A stretch of 64,000 bases of DNA from an uncultured Rubrobacteraceae bacterium (GTDB taxonomy: Bacteria > Actinomycetota > Rubrobacteria > Rubrobacterales > Rubrobacteraceae). Every line of letters begins with the position of its first letter. Position 1 is the first letter of the stretch. The stretch spans positions 78,310 through 142,309 of the forward strand of contig CADCVF010000081.1 in NCBI GenBank assembly GCA_902806095.1. The letters run 5' to 3'. A program made the position numbers and the translations under genes. Of this stretch, positions 55,935 through 64,000 are shown piece after piece. Below the pieces are notes generated by a model. The model ran no database searches. It saw only the letters and a list, made by a program, of their open reading frames with translations, and was not told the origin of the DNA.

Positions 55935-56008
55935 GTCAGCTTACCTTTGTAGCATCGCGGCCTCTGCCGTGGCAACATTAGACGGGATAGTAGGAGAGGA
56001 GAGAGTCT

Positions 56009-57319
56009 ATGGAGACTAGAGCACATCCGCAAGGCCTGCAGGACGTCCTGGAGTTTCCTTTGGTCGAGGCGCTGTTCGGAAGGCGAGCCCGCCGGTTCTC
56101 TTTGGGAACCTCGCTCCCTGACGGGCCGCTGGCGTTTACCTCCAGGCATGATCCTCTGCCGCTCTCCGAGCTGGAGCAGATGCTGGTCTTGACGGCCGCT
56201 GCCGGCAACACCGGCTGGCACTACATGATCATGCGCCACGCCGGCTACGCTCCGCACCTCTCGAACTACTCGGGGGCCGCCGGTGGTCGCACCTTCCCGT
56301 CGGCGGCTGGCTTCCACACCAGCGACGTGTTCTTCACCGACGACGAGGGCGTCTATCTCTTCGAGACTCGCGACGCCCCCGCGCTGGTCGAGCAAACGAC
56401 AGACGGACCTTCCGACATCGACGCCATCCTGGAGGCCCACCGCGGCCGGATACGCAAGCTCTCCGACGAGCGGCTATACATCCCCGCCGAAGAGCCATAC
56501 ATGGAGGGGCACAACACCTGGTGTGCCAACCGCCCGGGGAGCACGCTGCTAATCCCGGTGGGGGACATAGCCCAGCACATGATCGCCGTCCTCTGCTTTA
56601 TGGTCCAGAATGGATACGGGATGTACGACGACGTCAACGGAGAGCAGATCCCGGGACTCGAGCGCTTTCCTCACCTCATTGACCTGGAGGAGCCTCTGCC
56701 GCTGACTTTCATGGAGACCTACTCGATCACCGAGTGTACCGCCGAGCTATCGACCTCCTGTTACGCTGGCATGCTTATGCTGCAGGCGATGGGCCTGGGA
56801 GGTTGGATGTTCGACGGCATCGACCGCTTTACCGTCCTCGGGGCCAGCGGCGACCCCGAGGTGCCTGGATTGGGCTTTCGCTACGACACCGACGAGCGCT
56901 GGCCGCTGCCTAACCCTACGGGCTTACCAGGAGTCTTCGCGGGTTACTGCCCGCCCCACTATCCGGACATGCGGTCCGCTGTCGAAGCCTTCGCCGAGCG
57001 GAAGTTCGGTCCGGGAGGACCGTTTCACCCTGACACGCCGGGTCCCTGGAAGGAGAGCACCAGAGTACGCAGCAGCGCACAGGTCCACACCGAGGAATTC
57101 AAGGAGTGCGTGGCGATCATGGCGCAGTACATCTACGACCGCTTCGGGAAGTTCCCCGGTACGGTCCCGAGTATCTTCGTCCTGACCTACTTGCAGGCTC
57201 ACCACCTGGAGCTGGAGTTCTACGACCACTACTTCGGCCAGGGGGCGTATCTGCGAACCCACGCAGACCACATGGCCCGCTGGCATAGCGAAGGCGAAGC
57301 GCCGCTTGAACGGCCATAA
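56009..57319 (+). CDS. Nitroreductase-like uncharacterised protein
   Basis: 436 residues from ATG 56009 after GGAGAGGAGAG. The N-terminal part (EALFGRRARRFSLG, then PLSELEQMLVLTAAAGNTGW) resembles the FMN-binding start of nitroreductase-type proteins. The remaining 330 residues (AGYAPHLSNYSGAAGGRTFP, WMFDGIDRFTVLG) are not a standard nitroreductase. No signal peptide or membrane helix is seen. Likely cytosolic; substrate unknown. The gene is intact, unlike most of its neighbours. Confidence 0.5.
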   Translation: METRAHPQGLQDVLEFPLVEALFGRRARRFSLGTSLPDGPLAFTSRHDPLPLSELEQMLVLTAAAGNTGWHYMIMRHAGYAPHLSNYSGAAGGRTFPSAAGFHTSDVFFTDDEGVYLFETRDAPALVEQTTDGPSDIDAILEAHRGRIRKLSDERLYIPAEEPYMEGHNTWCANRPGSTLLIPVGDIAQHMIAVLCFMVQNGYGMYDDVNGEQIPGLERFPHLIDLEEPLPLTFMETYSITECTAELSTSCYAGMLMLQAMGLGGWMFDGIDRFTVLGASGDPEVPGLGFRYDTDERWPLPNPTGLPGVFAGYCPPHYPDMRSAVEAFAERKFGPGGPFHPDTPGPWKESTRVRSSAQVHTEEFKECVAIMAQYIYDRFGKFPGTVPSIFVLTYLQAHHLELEFYDHYFGQGAYLRTHADHMARWHSEGEAPLERP

Positions 57320-57371
57320 CGTCGCACGCTCGCCTCATGACGCCACAAACAATGAGGACGGTCGCCGCTCG

Positions 57372-57565
57372 GTGACAAACTTGCCCGGAGCGCGTGGTAG
57401 CGTCCTCGAGAGCCCGCCCAACAACCTGCCGCTGCAGCTCACCAGCTTCGTGGGGCGCGAGAGGGAAGTCTCGCCGAAGTCAAGAGGCTGCTCTCCGAGA
57501 CCCGACTCATCACGCTTCGCGGTCCCGGAGGGTGTGGCAAAAGCAGGCTCGCTGTAGAGGCCGCT
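57372..57565 (+). pseudogene. N-terminal fragment of a LuxR/AfsR-like ATPase regulator, frameshifted
   Basis: The frame from GTG 57372 encodes NNLPLQLTSFVGREREV, the standard opening of this ATPase family. It then shifts near 57472; the neighbouring frame continues EVKRLLSETRLITLRGPGGC and GKSRLAVEAA, containing the Walker A motif. Homology ends near 57565 where a different gene fragment begins. Confidence 0.7.
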
Positions 57566-57708
57566 TCAGTCGCCGAAGTAGAAACACTCATCGGGCTCGA
57601 AGCCTCGCCCCAGGTTGGACGGGCTCAAGATTTCAAGCACCCCCGGTCGTAGAAGAAGCGGGGTACCGGGCGCTCCTCGCGCTCGGCCATGAGCCGCTCG
57701 TAGGTCTC
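57566..57708 (-). pseudogene. Uma2 family (DUF820) nuclease fragment
   Basis: On the minus strand, ETYERLMAEREERPVPRFFY and DRG are followed after a one-base shift by VLEILSPSN and GFEPDECFYFGD. These are recognisable Uma2 blocks with the middle of the domain missing. The 5' end and the catalytic region are lost. It abuts the ATPase fragment, so at least two rearrangements lie here. Confidence 0.55.
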
Positions 57709-57750
57709 CTAGCTTGCGTTACGGAGGAGTACCCTCCCTTCAGCCGGGCT

Positions 57751-58814
57751 CTTAAACGCTTGGTGTGAGTTACATCGTGATAGTTTGAGCGGAAGGCGCC
57801 CACGCTCTAGAGTTGGCTTGCCACCCGATCCCGAAGGGAAAGGAACCGACTCCTCATGCTCGACTTAAGGACACCTTCCTCACCACACTCTACGTCATCG
57901 TCGATGACTTCTGCCACTCCCACCGCCCCCGACAGCGACGCCCCGGCCCCGAGGCCTCCCTCTCCGCGGGTGAGGTAATCACCCTCGCCATCTTCGCCAG
58001 ATGGTCTCGATTTGCCAGCGAGCGAGACTTCTACCGTTACGCCGAGGGCCATCTGCGAGGAGCCTTTCCCACCCTGCCCGAGCGATCTCAGTTCAACCGG
58101 CTCGTGCGCTTCTATACTGAGGCCATCGAGGAGATAGCCTTGCATCTGGGACAGATTGTGGAGGGCGACCTTTCCCCCTATCAGGCCTTGGACGCCTCGG
58201 CGATGCCCGTTCGGGATGCCAAGCGTCGTGGGCATGGCTGGCTTGCCGGACGTGCTGACATCGGCTGGTCCAACAGCCTGGGCTGGTACGAGGGCTTCTC
58301 TCTTTTGATCGCCGTTGAGCCCTCCGGAGTGCTCACGGGCTTTTGTTTCGGGGCCGCCTCCACCGCCGAGCAGCCTCTGGCGGAGACCTTCTTCAACCTC
58401 AGGGCCGATCCGAACCCCAGGCTCAAAAGCGTGGGCTCGGCCTTCTCGGGGGCTTACGTTGCCGACAAGGGCTTTGAAGGCGCCGAAAACCATCGCCGCT
58501 GGCTCGATCACTACGGGGCAGAGGTAATCCATCCGCCCAAGCGCAACTCCAAAAAGCGAAGCTGGTCCAAGCGTCTTAGGAGGTGGGTTGCCGGAATACG
58601 GCAGATCGTCGAGACGGTTTTTGACAAGCTCTTCAACACCTTCGGCCTCTGGCAGGAGCGTCCCCATGAGCTTGAGGGTTTGCGCTCCCGCCTGGCGGCG
58701 AGGGTGGGGCTGCACAACTTCTGTATCTGGCTCAACGACCAGCTTGGCCGACCTCGACTGAAGTTCGCAGATCTGATGGGATGGTGAGCTCACGATTCAC
58801 ACCAAGCGTTTAAG
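57751..58814 (+). mobile_element. Insertion sequence, about 1064 bp
   Basis: Perfect 18-bp terminal inverted repeats: CTTAAACGCTTGGTGTGA at 57751-57768 and its reverse complement at 58797-58814. A single intact transposase gene fills the element. No target-site duplication is visible (left flank CCGGGCT, right flank CGTATGC), which fits an element whose flanks were later rearranged. Family assignment IS982-like is tentative. Confidence 0.88.
57813..58787 (+). CDS. DDE transposase, IS982-like
   Basis: 324 residues from TTG 57813. The N-terminal region LYVIVDDFCHSH with LSAGEVITLAIFARWSRFAS is typical of IS982-type transposases. Candidate catalytic residues are Asp in ALDASAMPVRD (about 129), Asp in YVADKGFEGAE (about 215) and Glu in IVETVFDKLFNTF (about 267). 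The frame is intact, so the element may still be active. Confidence 0.85.
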   Translation: MACHPIPKGKEPTPHARLKDTFLTTLYVIVDDFCHSHRPRQRRPGPEASLSAGEVITLAIFARWSRFASERDFYRYAEGHLRGAFPTLPERSQFNRLVRFYTEAIEEIALHLGQIVEGDLSPYQALDASAMPVRDAKRRGHGWLAGRADIGWSNSLGWYEGFSLLIAVEPSGVLTGFCFGAASTAEQPLAETFFNLRADPNPRLKSVGSAFSGAYVADKGFEGAENHRRWLDHYGAEVIHPPKRNSKKRSWSKRLRRWVAGIRQIVETVFDKLFNTFGLWQERPHELEGLRSRLAARVGLHNFCIWLNDQLGRPRLKFADLMGW

Positions 58815-59247
58815 CGTATGCACATGGACTCCCTTCTCGCTCCGCTACCAGAGTCTACACGATGACCATCGCAACCCTACCGCCGTGGATTAGACTCACA
58901 CGACGAGTTCTCCTGTCGACCGCGTAGCCAGGATGCTCGTAATAACCTCCGCCTCGTTGACGGGATTCGACTACGGCAAGCTGGATAGGAGTCGGCGTCG
59001 AGAGTTACCCGCTTCGCTATGAAACCCGTCAGGAAGAACTCCTGAAACCTGATGCCCGATAGCCGGTTCGTGAGAGGTCCTCTCGCGGCCCGCACTTTGC
59101 GTAGGGGTACCCATTCGTGGTAGTCGGAGAATGGGCACCCCCGATCGGTCGAACGACCCATGTCGGCTCCACTTCCGAAATCTAGAGTGGCTTCATTCCA
59201 AACGAACCGCCGAGAAGAGAGGGCAAGAGAGTGGAGCCGCGACCACC
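58815..59247. other. Region without a recognised gene
   Basis: A minus-strand frame (58877-59161) is open but its product is not recognisable. The segment 59215-59247 is purine-rich and probably the leader of the next gene. I see no repeat, tRNA or terminator. Confidence 0.4.
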
Positions 59248-59760
59248 ATGATCGAACAGGAGAGAACCGGGCTGGACTTCGAGGCTCTTCGCCACGCCAC
59301 CGAGAAGCGCGAGCTTGACTTCTACGCAGACGACGCCCAGGCCATCATCCTCAACGCCGACGCCCCTTTCAGTCCGGCGTTCGAGCTTGTGGGCAAGGCG
59401 GAGAACTCAAAGTACCTTGGCACCGCCTTCTCTCAGAAGGCATCCCACAGCATCGAAGGCGAGGTCGTGCGGGAGGATCTGGTGGAGTATCGCGAGGTCT
59501 GCGAGTACCCGGATGGGACCCGCGTGGGCGTGGCGACGGCTCCCGCGAGGACGAACCGGCACGAAGTGAGAGTCACGTCGAAGGAGGTGAGCGGATGTAG
59601 AGAAGAGCGTTCCCAGACCCACAATAGAAACGCTGCGAAGGAGGAAAGGGACGACGGAGAGGACGCGAAGCGAGCAAAGGGACAGAGCAGGGCGGGCCCT
59701 CCAACCCTCCAGCCCCAAGAGCAAAAAGACACGAGAATAGAGACAGGAAGGACGGGATGA
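59248..59760 (+). CDS. SnoaL/NTF2-like protein, C-terminus possibly altered
   Basis: 170 residues from ATG 59248. Residues 8-100 look like an NTF2-like cone (FEALRHATEKRELDFYADDA, PAFELVGKAENSKYL, REDLVEYREVCEYPDGTRVG). After about residue 105 the sequence becomes a Glu/Arg/Lys-rich string unlike the family, suggesting a frameshift or a replaced tail. The stop lies at the start of the next gene. Family members are stress-associated or enzymatic; no activity can be assigned. Confidence 0.5.
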   Translation: MIEQERTGLDFEALRHATEKRELDFYADDAQAIILNADAPFSPAFELVGKAENSKYLGTAFSQKASHSIEGEVVREDLVEYREVCEYPDGTRVGVATAPARTNRHEVRVTSKEVSGCREERSQTHNRNAAKEERDDGEDAKRAKGQSRAGPPTLQPQEQKDTRIETGRTG

Positions 59761-59832
59761 TGAAGGAGATGGCGAAGAGGACGATGGGGAGGGCCCTCAC
59801 GACCACGCTGTGGGCGGGCGGCGACTACGTTC

Positions 59833-60414
59833 ATGGTGGGCTTGGCGGTCATCCTCGCCCTCACCGTGGGGCTGGCCACGACCGCCCTCGCCGGGAAGGG
59901 CGTGGGGGCGCGCTTCGACCTCGGGAAGACCAACACGGTTAACGCCATAAGCAAGCTTGCAGGAAGCGTAGCGGGTCCTAGCCTGCGGATAGACAATAAC
60001 TCCACCGACGCCGCTGCGACGGCCCTCGATCTACAAGTCGAGCCGGGCAAGGCGGCGATGAAGGTCAACTCCGACGCTCACGTGGCAAACCTCAACTCCG
60101 ATAAGCTCGACGGCAAGAGCGCGAACGAGATCGGGGTAAACGGCCTGGCGCGGTCATCCTCTACCAGCCCTCTCAACTCGGACTCCTTCAAGATCGCCAT
60201 CGTGAATTGCCCGGCGGGGAAGGTGCTCGTAGGGTCGGGCTTCGACATCCAGGGCGGCAAGGGCAGCGCCGGCCCTCCAAACACCTTGACCGACGTCGTG
60301 GTTGATAGAGTAGAACCCATCTCCACGGGCGTCCAGGTGGAGGCGATCGAGGAGGAGTCGACCACCGCCCCATGGACCGTGACCGCCTACGCGATGTGCG
60401 CAACCGCGCCGTAG
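59833..60414 (+). CDS. Secreted protein of unknown function, N-terminus frameshifted
   Basis: 193 residues from ATG 59833, which begins a hydrophobic export signal (MVGLAVILALTVGLATTALA). The mature part contains DLGKTNTVNAISKLAGSVAG and a series of Asn/Asp-rich repeats (IDNNSTDAAATAL, LNSDKLDGKSANEIG), then a C-terminal domain with two cysteines. The basic n-region of the signal is encoded just upstream in another frame (MMKEMAKRTMGRALTTTLWA, from 59757). One extra G near 59812-59818 (GGGCGGGCGG) separates the two. The intact ancestral start was probably 59757. A cell-surface role is inferred. Confidence 0.6.
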   Translation: MVGLAVILALTVGLATTALAGKGVGARFDLGKTNTVNAISKLAGSVAGPSLRIDNNSTDAAATALDLQVEPGKAAMKVNSDAHVANLNSDKLDGKSANEIGVNGLARSSSTSPLNSDSFKIAIVNCPAGKVLVGSGFDIQGGKGSAGPPNTLTDVVVDRVEPISTGVQVEAIEEESTTAPWTVTAYAMCATAP

Positions 60415-60503
60415 CGCGGCGGGCGGCCACAGGATCACGCTTTCGCCGTAGCGCCGGGGGTTCGAGCAGGCGATGTTCGGCCCCCCGGCTCGGGCGCGTC
60501 CGG

Positions 60504-60656
60504 CTCTACCGCGAGGCGATGGAAGCCTAAAAGGAGAGGGACATCTTCAAGGGCATGATGGCGAATCCGCACTTCGCCGACGTCAGGGACTTCTCGGCGC
60601 TGGAAAGTCCAACGCGCATCAAGTGGGGGATGGCCGAGACTCTCCAGAGGGTGTAG
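60504..60656 (+). pseudogene. C-terminal remnant of an unidentified gene
   Basis: A start-less frame reads LYREAMEA, a TAA at 60528, then KERDIFKGMMANPHFADVRD and a further 20 residues ending ETLQRV at a TAG. The pattern looks like protein broken by a stop. The family is not recognised. Confidence 0.4.
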
Positions 60657-60666
60657 CAGGGGTCAT

Positions 60667-60744
60667 AAGCAGATATTCTGCCACGTGCGAGCCGATAAAC
60701 CCGGCTCCTCCGGTGAGGAGGGTCCGCACCTCAGGAGCCTTCAC
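60667..60744 (-). pseudogene. N-terminal fragment of an NAD-dependent sugar epimerase
   Basis: From GTG 60744 on the minus strand: [20 protein letters not shown] then VAEYLL, the Rossmann start of an extended SDR. The rest is missing. It overlaps the stop of the decarboxylase gene by 14 bases in the same style as the two genes before it, so it was the third gene of a sugar-nucleotide operon. Confidence 0.65.
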
Positions 60745-61732
60745 CGCGTAGTGTGGGCGAAGCTTCGGGTCGTGTTTGACCCTTGGCCCCAGATGCGAAC
60801 CAGGCCAGTGTCTTCGCGAGACCCTCGCGGGCGCCGGTCTGCGGCTCCCACCCGAGTACTTCTCTGGCGCGTGTTATGTCGGGGCAACGCTGCCTGGGAT
60901 CGTCTTCGGGCAGAGGCTGGTGTAAGATCTCGCTCCGCGAGCCGGAGAGCTCTATGACCATCTCGGCGACCTCGCGCACCGAGTATTCGACGGGGTTGCC
61001 GATGTTAATCGGGCGGGTCTCGTCGCTCTTCATCAGGCGGATCACGCCCTCGATCAGGTCGTCGACGTACTGCAGGCTCCTGGTCTGGGCGCCGTCGCCG
61101 TAGACGGTCAGGGGTTCGCCTAGGAGGGTCTGTCGTATGAAGTTCGGCACCATTCTGCCGTCGTATTCCCTCATCCTGGGACCTACGGTGTTGAAGATGC
61201 GCACGATCCTAGTGTCCATGCGGTGATGGCGATGATAGGCCATGGTGAGGGCCTCGGCGTAACGCTTGGCCTCGTCGTAGGCGCTCCTTATGCCTGTGGT
61301 GCTTACGTTGCCCCTGTAGTCCTCGTGCTGCGGATGCACCAGTGGGTCGCCGTAGACCTCGGAGGTGGAGGCGAGCATATAGCGGGCCCCCATCGCGCGG
61401 GCCAGCCCGAGGGAGTTGTGGGTGCCGAGGGCGCCGGTCTTGAGTATCTCTATGGGGATGCGCCCGAAGTCGGCCGGGCTCGCCGCGGAGGCGAAATGAT
61501 ACACCTCGTCTAGCTCTCCGGGAACATCTACGTGGTCACTGACGTCGTGGTCTACGTACTCGAAGTCCGCCTCGCGGGCGAGTAGGGGGGCCACGTTCTC
61601 GAGGGCACCCGTACTGAGGTTGTCCATGCAGACGACTAGGTAGCCCTCGGAGAGGAGCCTCTCGCAGAGGTGGCTGCCGATAAAACCAGCCCCTCCCGTG
61701 ACCAGCGCCCGCGGCCTTCTAGTCGCTGTCAT
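60731..61732 (-). CDS. UDP-glucuronate decarboxylase-like NAD-dependent epimerase
   Basis: 333 residues from ATG 61732 on the minus strand; this overlaps the upstream gene by 14 bases (an in-frame start at 61786 is deeper inside it). NAD-binding [19 protein letters not shown], the family segment [32 protein letters not shown] and the catalytic YDEAKRYAE (Tyr-x3-Lys) are present. The PADF-type stretch is characteristic of UDP-xylose synthases. With UDP-glucose dehydrogenase encoded just before it, the pair would make UDP-xylose from UDP-glucose, probably for surface polysaccharide. Confidence 0.85.
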   Translation of the reverse strand: MTATRRPRALVTGGAGFIGSHLCERLLSEGYLVVCMDNLSTGALENVAPLLAREADFEYVDHDVSDHVDVPGELDEVYHFASAASPADFGRIPIEILKTGALGTHNSLGLARAMGARYMLASTSEVYGDPLVHPQHEDYRGNVSTTGIRSAYDEAKRYAEALTMAYHRHHRMDTRIVRIFNTVGPRMREYDGRMVPNFIRQTLLGEPLTVYGDGAQTRSLQYVDDLIEGVIRLMKSDETRPINIGNPVEYSVREVAEMVIELSGSRSEILHQPLPEDDPRQRCPDITRAREVLGWEPQTGAREGLAKTLAWFASGAKGQTRPEASPTLRGEGS

Positions 61733-63110
61733 AGCCCCGTCCGAAGCCCCTGTACAGCAGGCCCGCTTCCCGTACGGCGGCTGCATCGAGGGCGTTACGG
61801 CCGTCCACGATGAGCTTTGGCTCCCGCATCAGCGCGGCGGCCTTCTTCGGGTCAAGCCCCCTCACCTCCTCCCATTCGGTGACCACCACCGCGGCGTTTG
61901 CCCCCCTGAGGGCCTCGTAGGGATCGAAGACGACTTGAATGTCGGGCGCGAGCATCGCTGCGGCCTTGCCTGCCACCGGGTCGTAGCCCACGACCCTCGC
62001 CCCGAGAGAGGTCAGCACGCTGGCTACCTGCAGGCTCGGGGCGCCCCTAAGGTCGTCGGTGTTCGGTTTGAAGGAGAGCCCGAGCAGGGCCACACGCTTG
62101 CTTTCAAGGGAGTGCAGGTCCCGCTGGAGCTTGTGGATCACCCTTGTGCGCTGCCGCTCGTTTACGGCCGCTGCGGCGTCCAGCAGCGGGGTTTCGTGGT
62201 CGTAGGCGCGGCCGGTAGCCCTGAGGGTTGCCACATCCTTGGGGAAACACGACCCGCCCCAGCCTATCCCTGCCGAGAGGAACCGTGACCCCACGCGGTC
62301 GTCGAGGCCGATGCCGTGGGCCACCTCGGATACGTCAGCGCCGACCAACTCGCATAGGTTGGCGACCTCGTTGATAAAGCTGATCTTGGTCGCAAGGAAG
62401 GCGTTGGCCGCGTACTTGATCATCTCGGCGCTCGCAAGGTCCGTTGTGACGAACGGAACCGCTACCTTGGGGCGCGGATCCCATTGCGTGGGGAAGCTCT
62501 GCTCCACTATAGGGGCGTAGAGGATCCTGAGGGCATCGAGGGCCTCCTTCGAGTCCGTCCCTACCACCACGCGGTCGGGGAAGAGGGAGTCGTGGACGGC
62601 GCTGCCCTCCCTCAAGAACTCGGGGTTGGAGGCGACCCTGAACTCGGCACTCTCGCCTCCTGCATCCTCTATGCCTTCGCTAACCAAAGTGGAGACGTAG
62701 TAGGCGCTTCCGACGGGCACCGTGCTCTTGTTGACAACGATCAGCGGAACCTTGTGTGGTCTTGACCCCCCGAGCGAGCGCCCTATGGCGCGCGCCACAT
62801 CGGCCACGTTCGAGAGGCCGGCCGATCCGTCAGCACCCTGCGGCGTGCCGACGGCCACGAAAAGGACGTCGACCTCTCTGAGGACTTCGGCGAGTCTCTC
62901 GTAGCCGGCAAAACGGAGCCTTCCTGCGCTCTTGGCGAGGAGCTCCTCGAGGCCTGGCTCGTAGAATGGGATTCGTCCCTCTCTGAGGCCTGCCACGCGC
63001 TCCTGGTCGTTGTCCAGGCATCTCACCCTGTGTCCGACATAGGCAAGACTCGCGCCCGTCGCCAACCCCACGTGGCCCGTCCCAACGACACCCACACTAA
63101 GTTGCTCCAC
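61719..63110 (-). CDS. UDP-glucose 6-dehydrogenase
   Basis: 463 residues from GTG 63110 on the minus strand. NAD-binding [55 protein letters not shown], the hinge [20 protein letters not shown] and the catalytic cysteine in [13 protein letters not shown] are all intact. A C-terminal UDP-binding domain contains [17 protein letters not shown]. It oxidises UDP-glucose to UDP-glucuronate. It is the first gene of the minus-strand sugar-nucleotide operon. Confidence 0.93.
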   Translation of the reverse strand: MEQLSVGVVGTGHVGLATGASLAYVGHRVRCLDNDQERVAGLREGRIPFYEPGLEELLAKSAGRLRFAGYERLAEVLREVDVLFVAVGTPQGADGSAGLSNVADVARAIGRSLGGSRPHKVPLIVVNKSTVPVGSAYYVSTLVSEGIEDAGGESAEFRVASNPEFLREGSAVHDSLFPDRVVVGTDSKEALDALRILYAPIVEQSFPTQWDPRPKVAVPFVTTDLASAEMIKYAANAFLATKISFINEVANLCELVGADVSEVAHGIGLDDRVGSRFLSAGIGWGGSCFPKDVATLRATGRAYDHETPLLDAAAAVNERQRTRVIHKLQRDLHSLESKRVALLGLSFKPNTDDLRGAPSLQVASVLTSLGARVVGYDPVAGKAAAMLAPDIQVVFDPYEALRGANAAVVVTEWEEVRGLDPKKAAALMREPKLIVDGRNALDAAAVREAGLLYRGFGRGYDSD

Positions 63111-63206
63111 GGGACCCGTTTCCCCCTACACGCCTTCGTAAGTAGGTCGACAGTTCATAACAGAGATGTTACAGGAAGGTGGAATACGCGACTAGCCCCG
63201 ACGGCC

Positions 63207-63522
63207 CTACTCTTTCGGCCTCGTGCCTCTTGCCGCCGCCTTTGCGCCAGGTATGCGAAGTACGTTCTTCGTTACCGCAGCAGCCAGCTTGTGGCGGCCA
63301 CTTGCACCGTAGTCGCCGAGTTGGGAGTCGAGTCGCAACCTCTCTGAGTCGCAACCTCTCCTCTTCGAGCCTGGAGAAGCAGCCCTCCAGGTGGAGCTGC
63401 GCTTCTCCAGCTGGGTCGCCCACTTCGAGCCGCCGCGTATGCTCCGACCTGTGCGGTCCACTCGCTGCTGGTAGTAGTCGTGATGCCTTTTGCCCCCGAG
63501 TAAGCTGCCTCCGAATTGGCAA
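63207..63522 (-). pseudogene. Gene remnant broken by a 16-bp tandem duplication
   Basis: On the minus strand a coiled-coil-like frame (LEVGDPAGEAQLHLEGCFSR, LEEERLRL) is open down to the duplicated segment at 63330-63361. Beyond it the natural continuation (DSQLGDYGASGRHKLAAAV, then TKNVLRIPG) lies in another frame and ends at a TAG at 63209-63207. Removing one 16-base copy joins the two parts exactly. The 5' end is not identified and the family is unknown; its position upstream of UDP-glucose dehydrogenase suggests polysaccharide synthesis. The other parts of 63111-63665 hold nothing I recognise. Confidence 0.5.
63330..63361. repeat. 16-bp tandem duplication
   Basis: GAGTCGCAACCTCTCT (63330-63345) is followed directly by GAGTCGCAACCTCTCC (63346-63361), 15 of 16 identical. 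The unit length is not a multiple of three and shifts the minus-strand frame that crosses it. Confidence 0.85.
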
Positions 63523-63665
63523 CGGTTAGCAACGACCGAGCAACAGAAAGAATCCCTCACATGAGGTAGGCAACACCCCACCATACTTGCTAGAGTGTCC
63601 ACAACTGCAAATGCGTGGCGGGCAGCAGAGAGCCTGGCTACGCCCCTTAGAAAAGGAGAAAAATA

Positions 63666-64000
63666 GTGAAGACGGTCAGGCTCAACCGCCTCAGGGCAGC
63701 ACTGCTGACAGCCGCTGCGGCGGGACTGCTTGCGGCTGTTGGATTGCTGGTGGCACTATACGCTCAGCCTGCAGAGGCTAACTATCCTGGCAAACCAGGC
63801 AAGATAGCCTTCTCAGGCTACGACGGAAGCGACTACGAGATTTATACGATCAATGCCGGCGGAGGGGGCAAGTTCAACGTCACCGACAACGGCACGGGTG
63901 ACTATGATCCTGCCTACTCACCTAGCGGCAAGCGGATCGCTTATGAGGGCAAGGACGGAACAGAATCCGAGATCTATACGATCAATGTCGGCGGTGGGGG
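63666..64000 (+). CDS. Secreted TolB/PD40-type beta-propeller protein (3' end outside window)
   Basis: Open to the window end from GTG 63666, with AAGGAG (63653-63658) 7 bases upstream. A signal peptide of about 38 residues (basic start VKTVRLNRLRAALL, hydrophobic core, cleavage near PAEA) is followed by propeller-like repeats: GKIAFSGYDGSDYEIYTINA, DYDPAYSPSGKRIAYEG and again SEIYTINVGGG. The DPAYSPSGKRIAY pattern is typical of WD40-like PD40 repeats. Probably exported; ligand unknown. Confidence 0.8.
   Translation, partial: MKTVRLNRLRAALLTAAAAGLLAAVGLLVALYAQPAEANYPGKPGKIAFSGYDGSDYEIYTINAGGGGKFNVTDNGTGDYDPAYSPSGKRIAYEGKDGTESEIYTINVGGG

Noticed and set aside
57807..58793. 328-residue minus-strand ORF opposite the transposase
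   Set aside because: Shadow of the IS transposase, which has the DDE motifs.
1..64000. tRNA, rRNA, tmRNA or SRP RNA genes
   Set aside because: None was recognised by eye on either strand; a covariance-model scan would be needed to exclude small RNAs.

Overview
The window is high-GC DNA whose first 48.7 kb is one co-directional (+) run of bacterial housekeeping genes in the order smc, ftsY, ffh, rpsP, rimM, trmD, rplS, rnhB, yraN, yifB, dprA, whiG, rpsB, tsf, pyrH, frr, uppS, cdsA, dxr, rseP, ispG, rimP, nusA, infB, rbfA, nrnA, truB, ribF, rpsO, pnp, M16 peptidase, rnj, ftsK, rodZ-like, recA, recX, rny, miaB, miaA, hflX. This order is typical of Actinobacteria. The WhiG-type sigma factor, the coexistence of RNase J and RNase Y, and a characteristic short secreted protein near 59.8 kb suggest a deep-branching actinobacterium of the Rubrobacter type. 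That placement is inference; no rRNA is present.

Layout. 1-8.6 kb: chromosome segregation (smc), co-translational targeting (ftsY, ffh), ribosome and tRNA maturation. 8.6-10.97 kb: an interruption with a small membrane protein, two coupled tiny ORFs and a decayed gene. 11.0-22.5 kb: DNA uptake and recombination (yifB, dprA), whiG, translation factors and lipid/isoprenoid synthesis. 22.5-24.0 kb: a Tat-exported ferritin-like protein with its own promoter and terminator. 24.0-31.5 kb: the rimP-nusA-infB-truB-ribF-rpsO transcription/translation operon, apparently headed by a promoter with an immediate intrinsic terminator. 31.6-43.4 kb: pnp, rnj and rny (RNA decay) with ftsK, recA and recX. 43.5-48.7 kb: a MutL-like ATPase domain fused to an HTH, then miaB, miaA, hflX and a RibD_C-type reductase.

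From 48.7 kb to the end the character changes. Frameshifted or truncated genes (SWIM protein, hybrid histidine kinase, response regulator, MFS transporter, ATPase regulator, Uma2 nuclease, epimerase), an IS element with perfect 18-bp ends, two intact proteins of unclear role, a UDP-glucose dehydrogenase / UDP-glucuronate decarboxylase pair on the minus strand, and the start of a secreted beta-propeller protein. This is an accessory, decaying region.

Signals that ordinary annotation would miss: several core genes (uppS, miaA, and probably truB, yraN, rnj) can only be complete if they start at CTG; a family of intergenic palindromic repeats (four units at three loci); a probable leaderless hflX transcript; a nusA-operon attenuator; and a 16-bp tandem duplication that has broken a gene near 63.3 kb.
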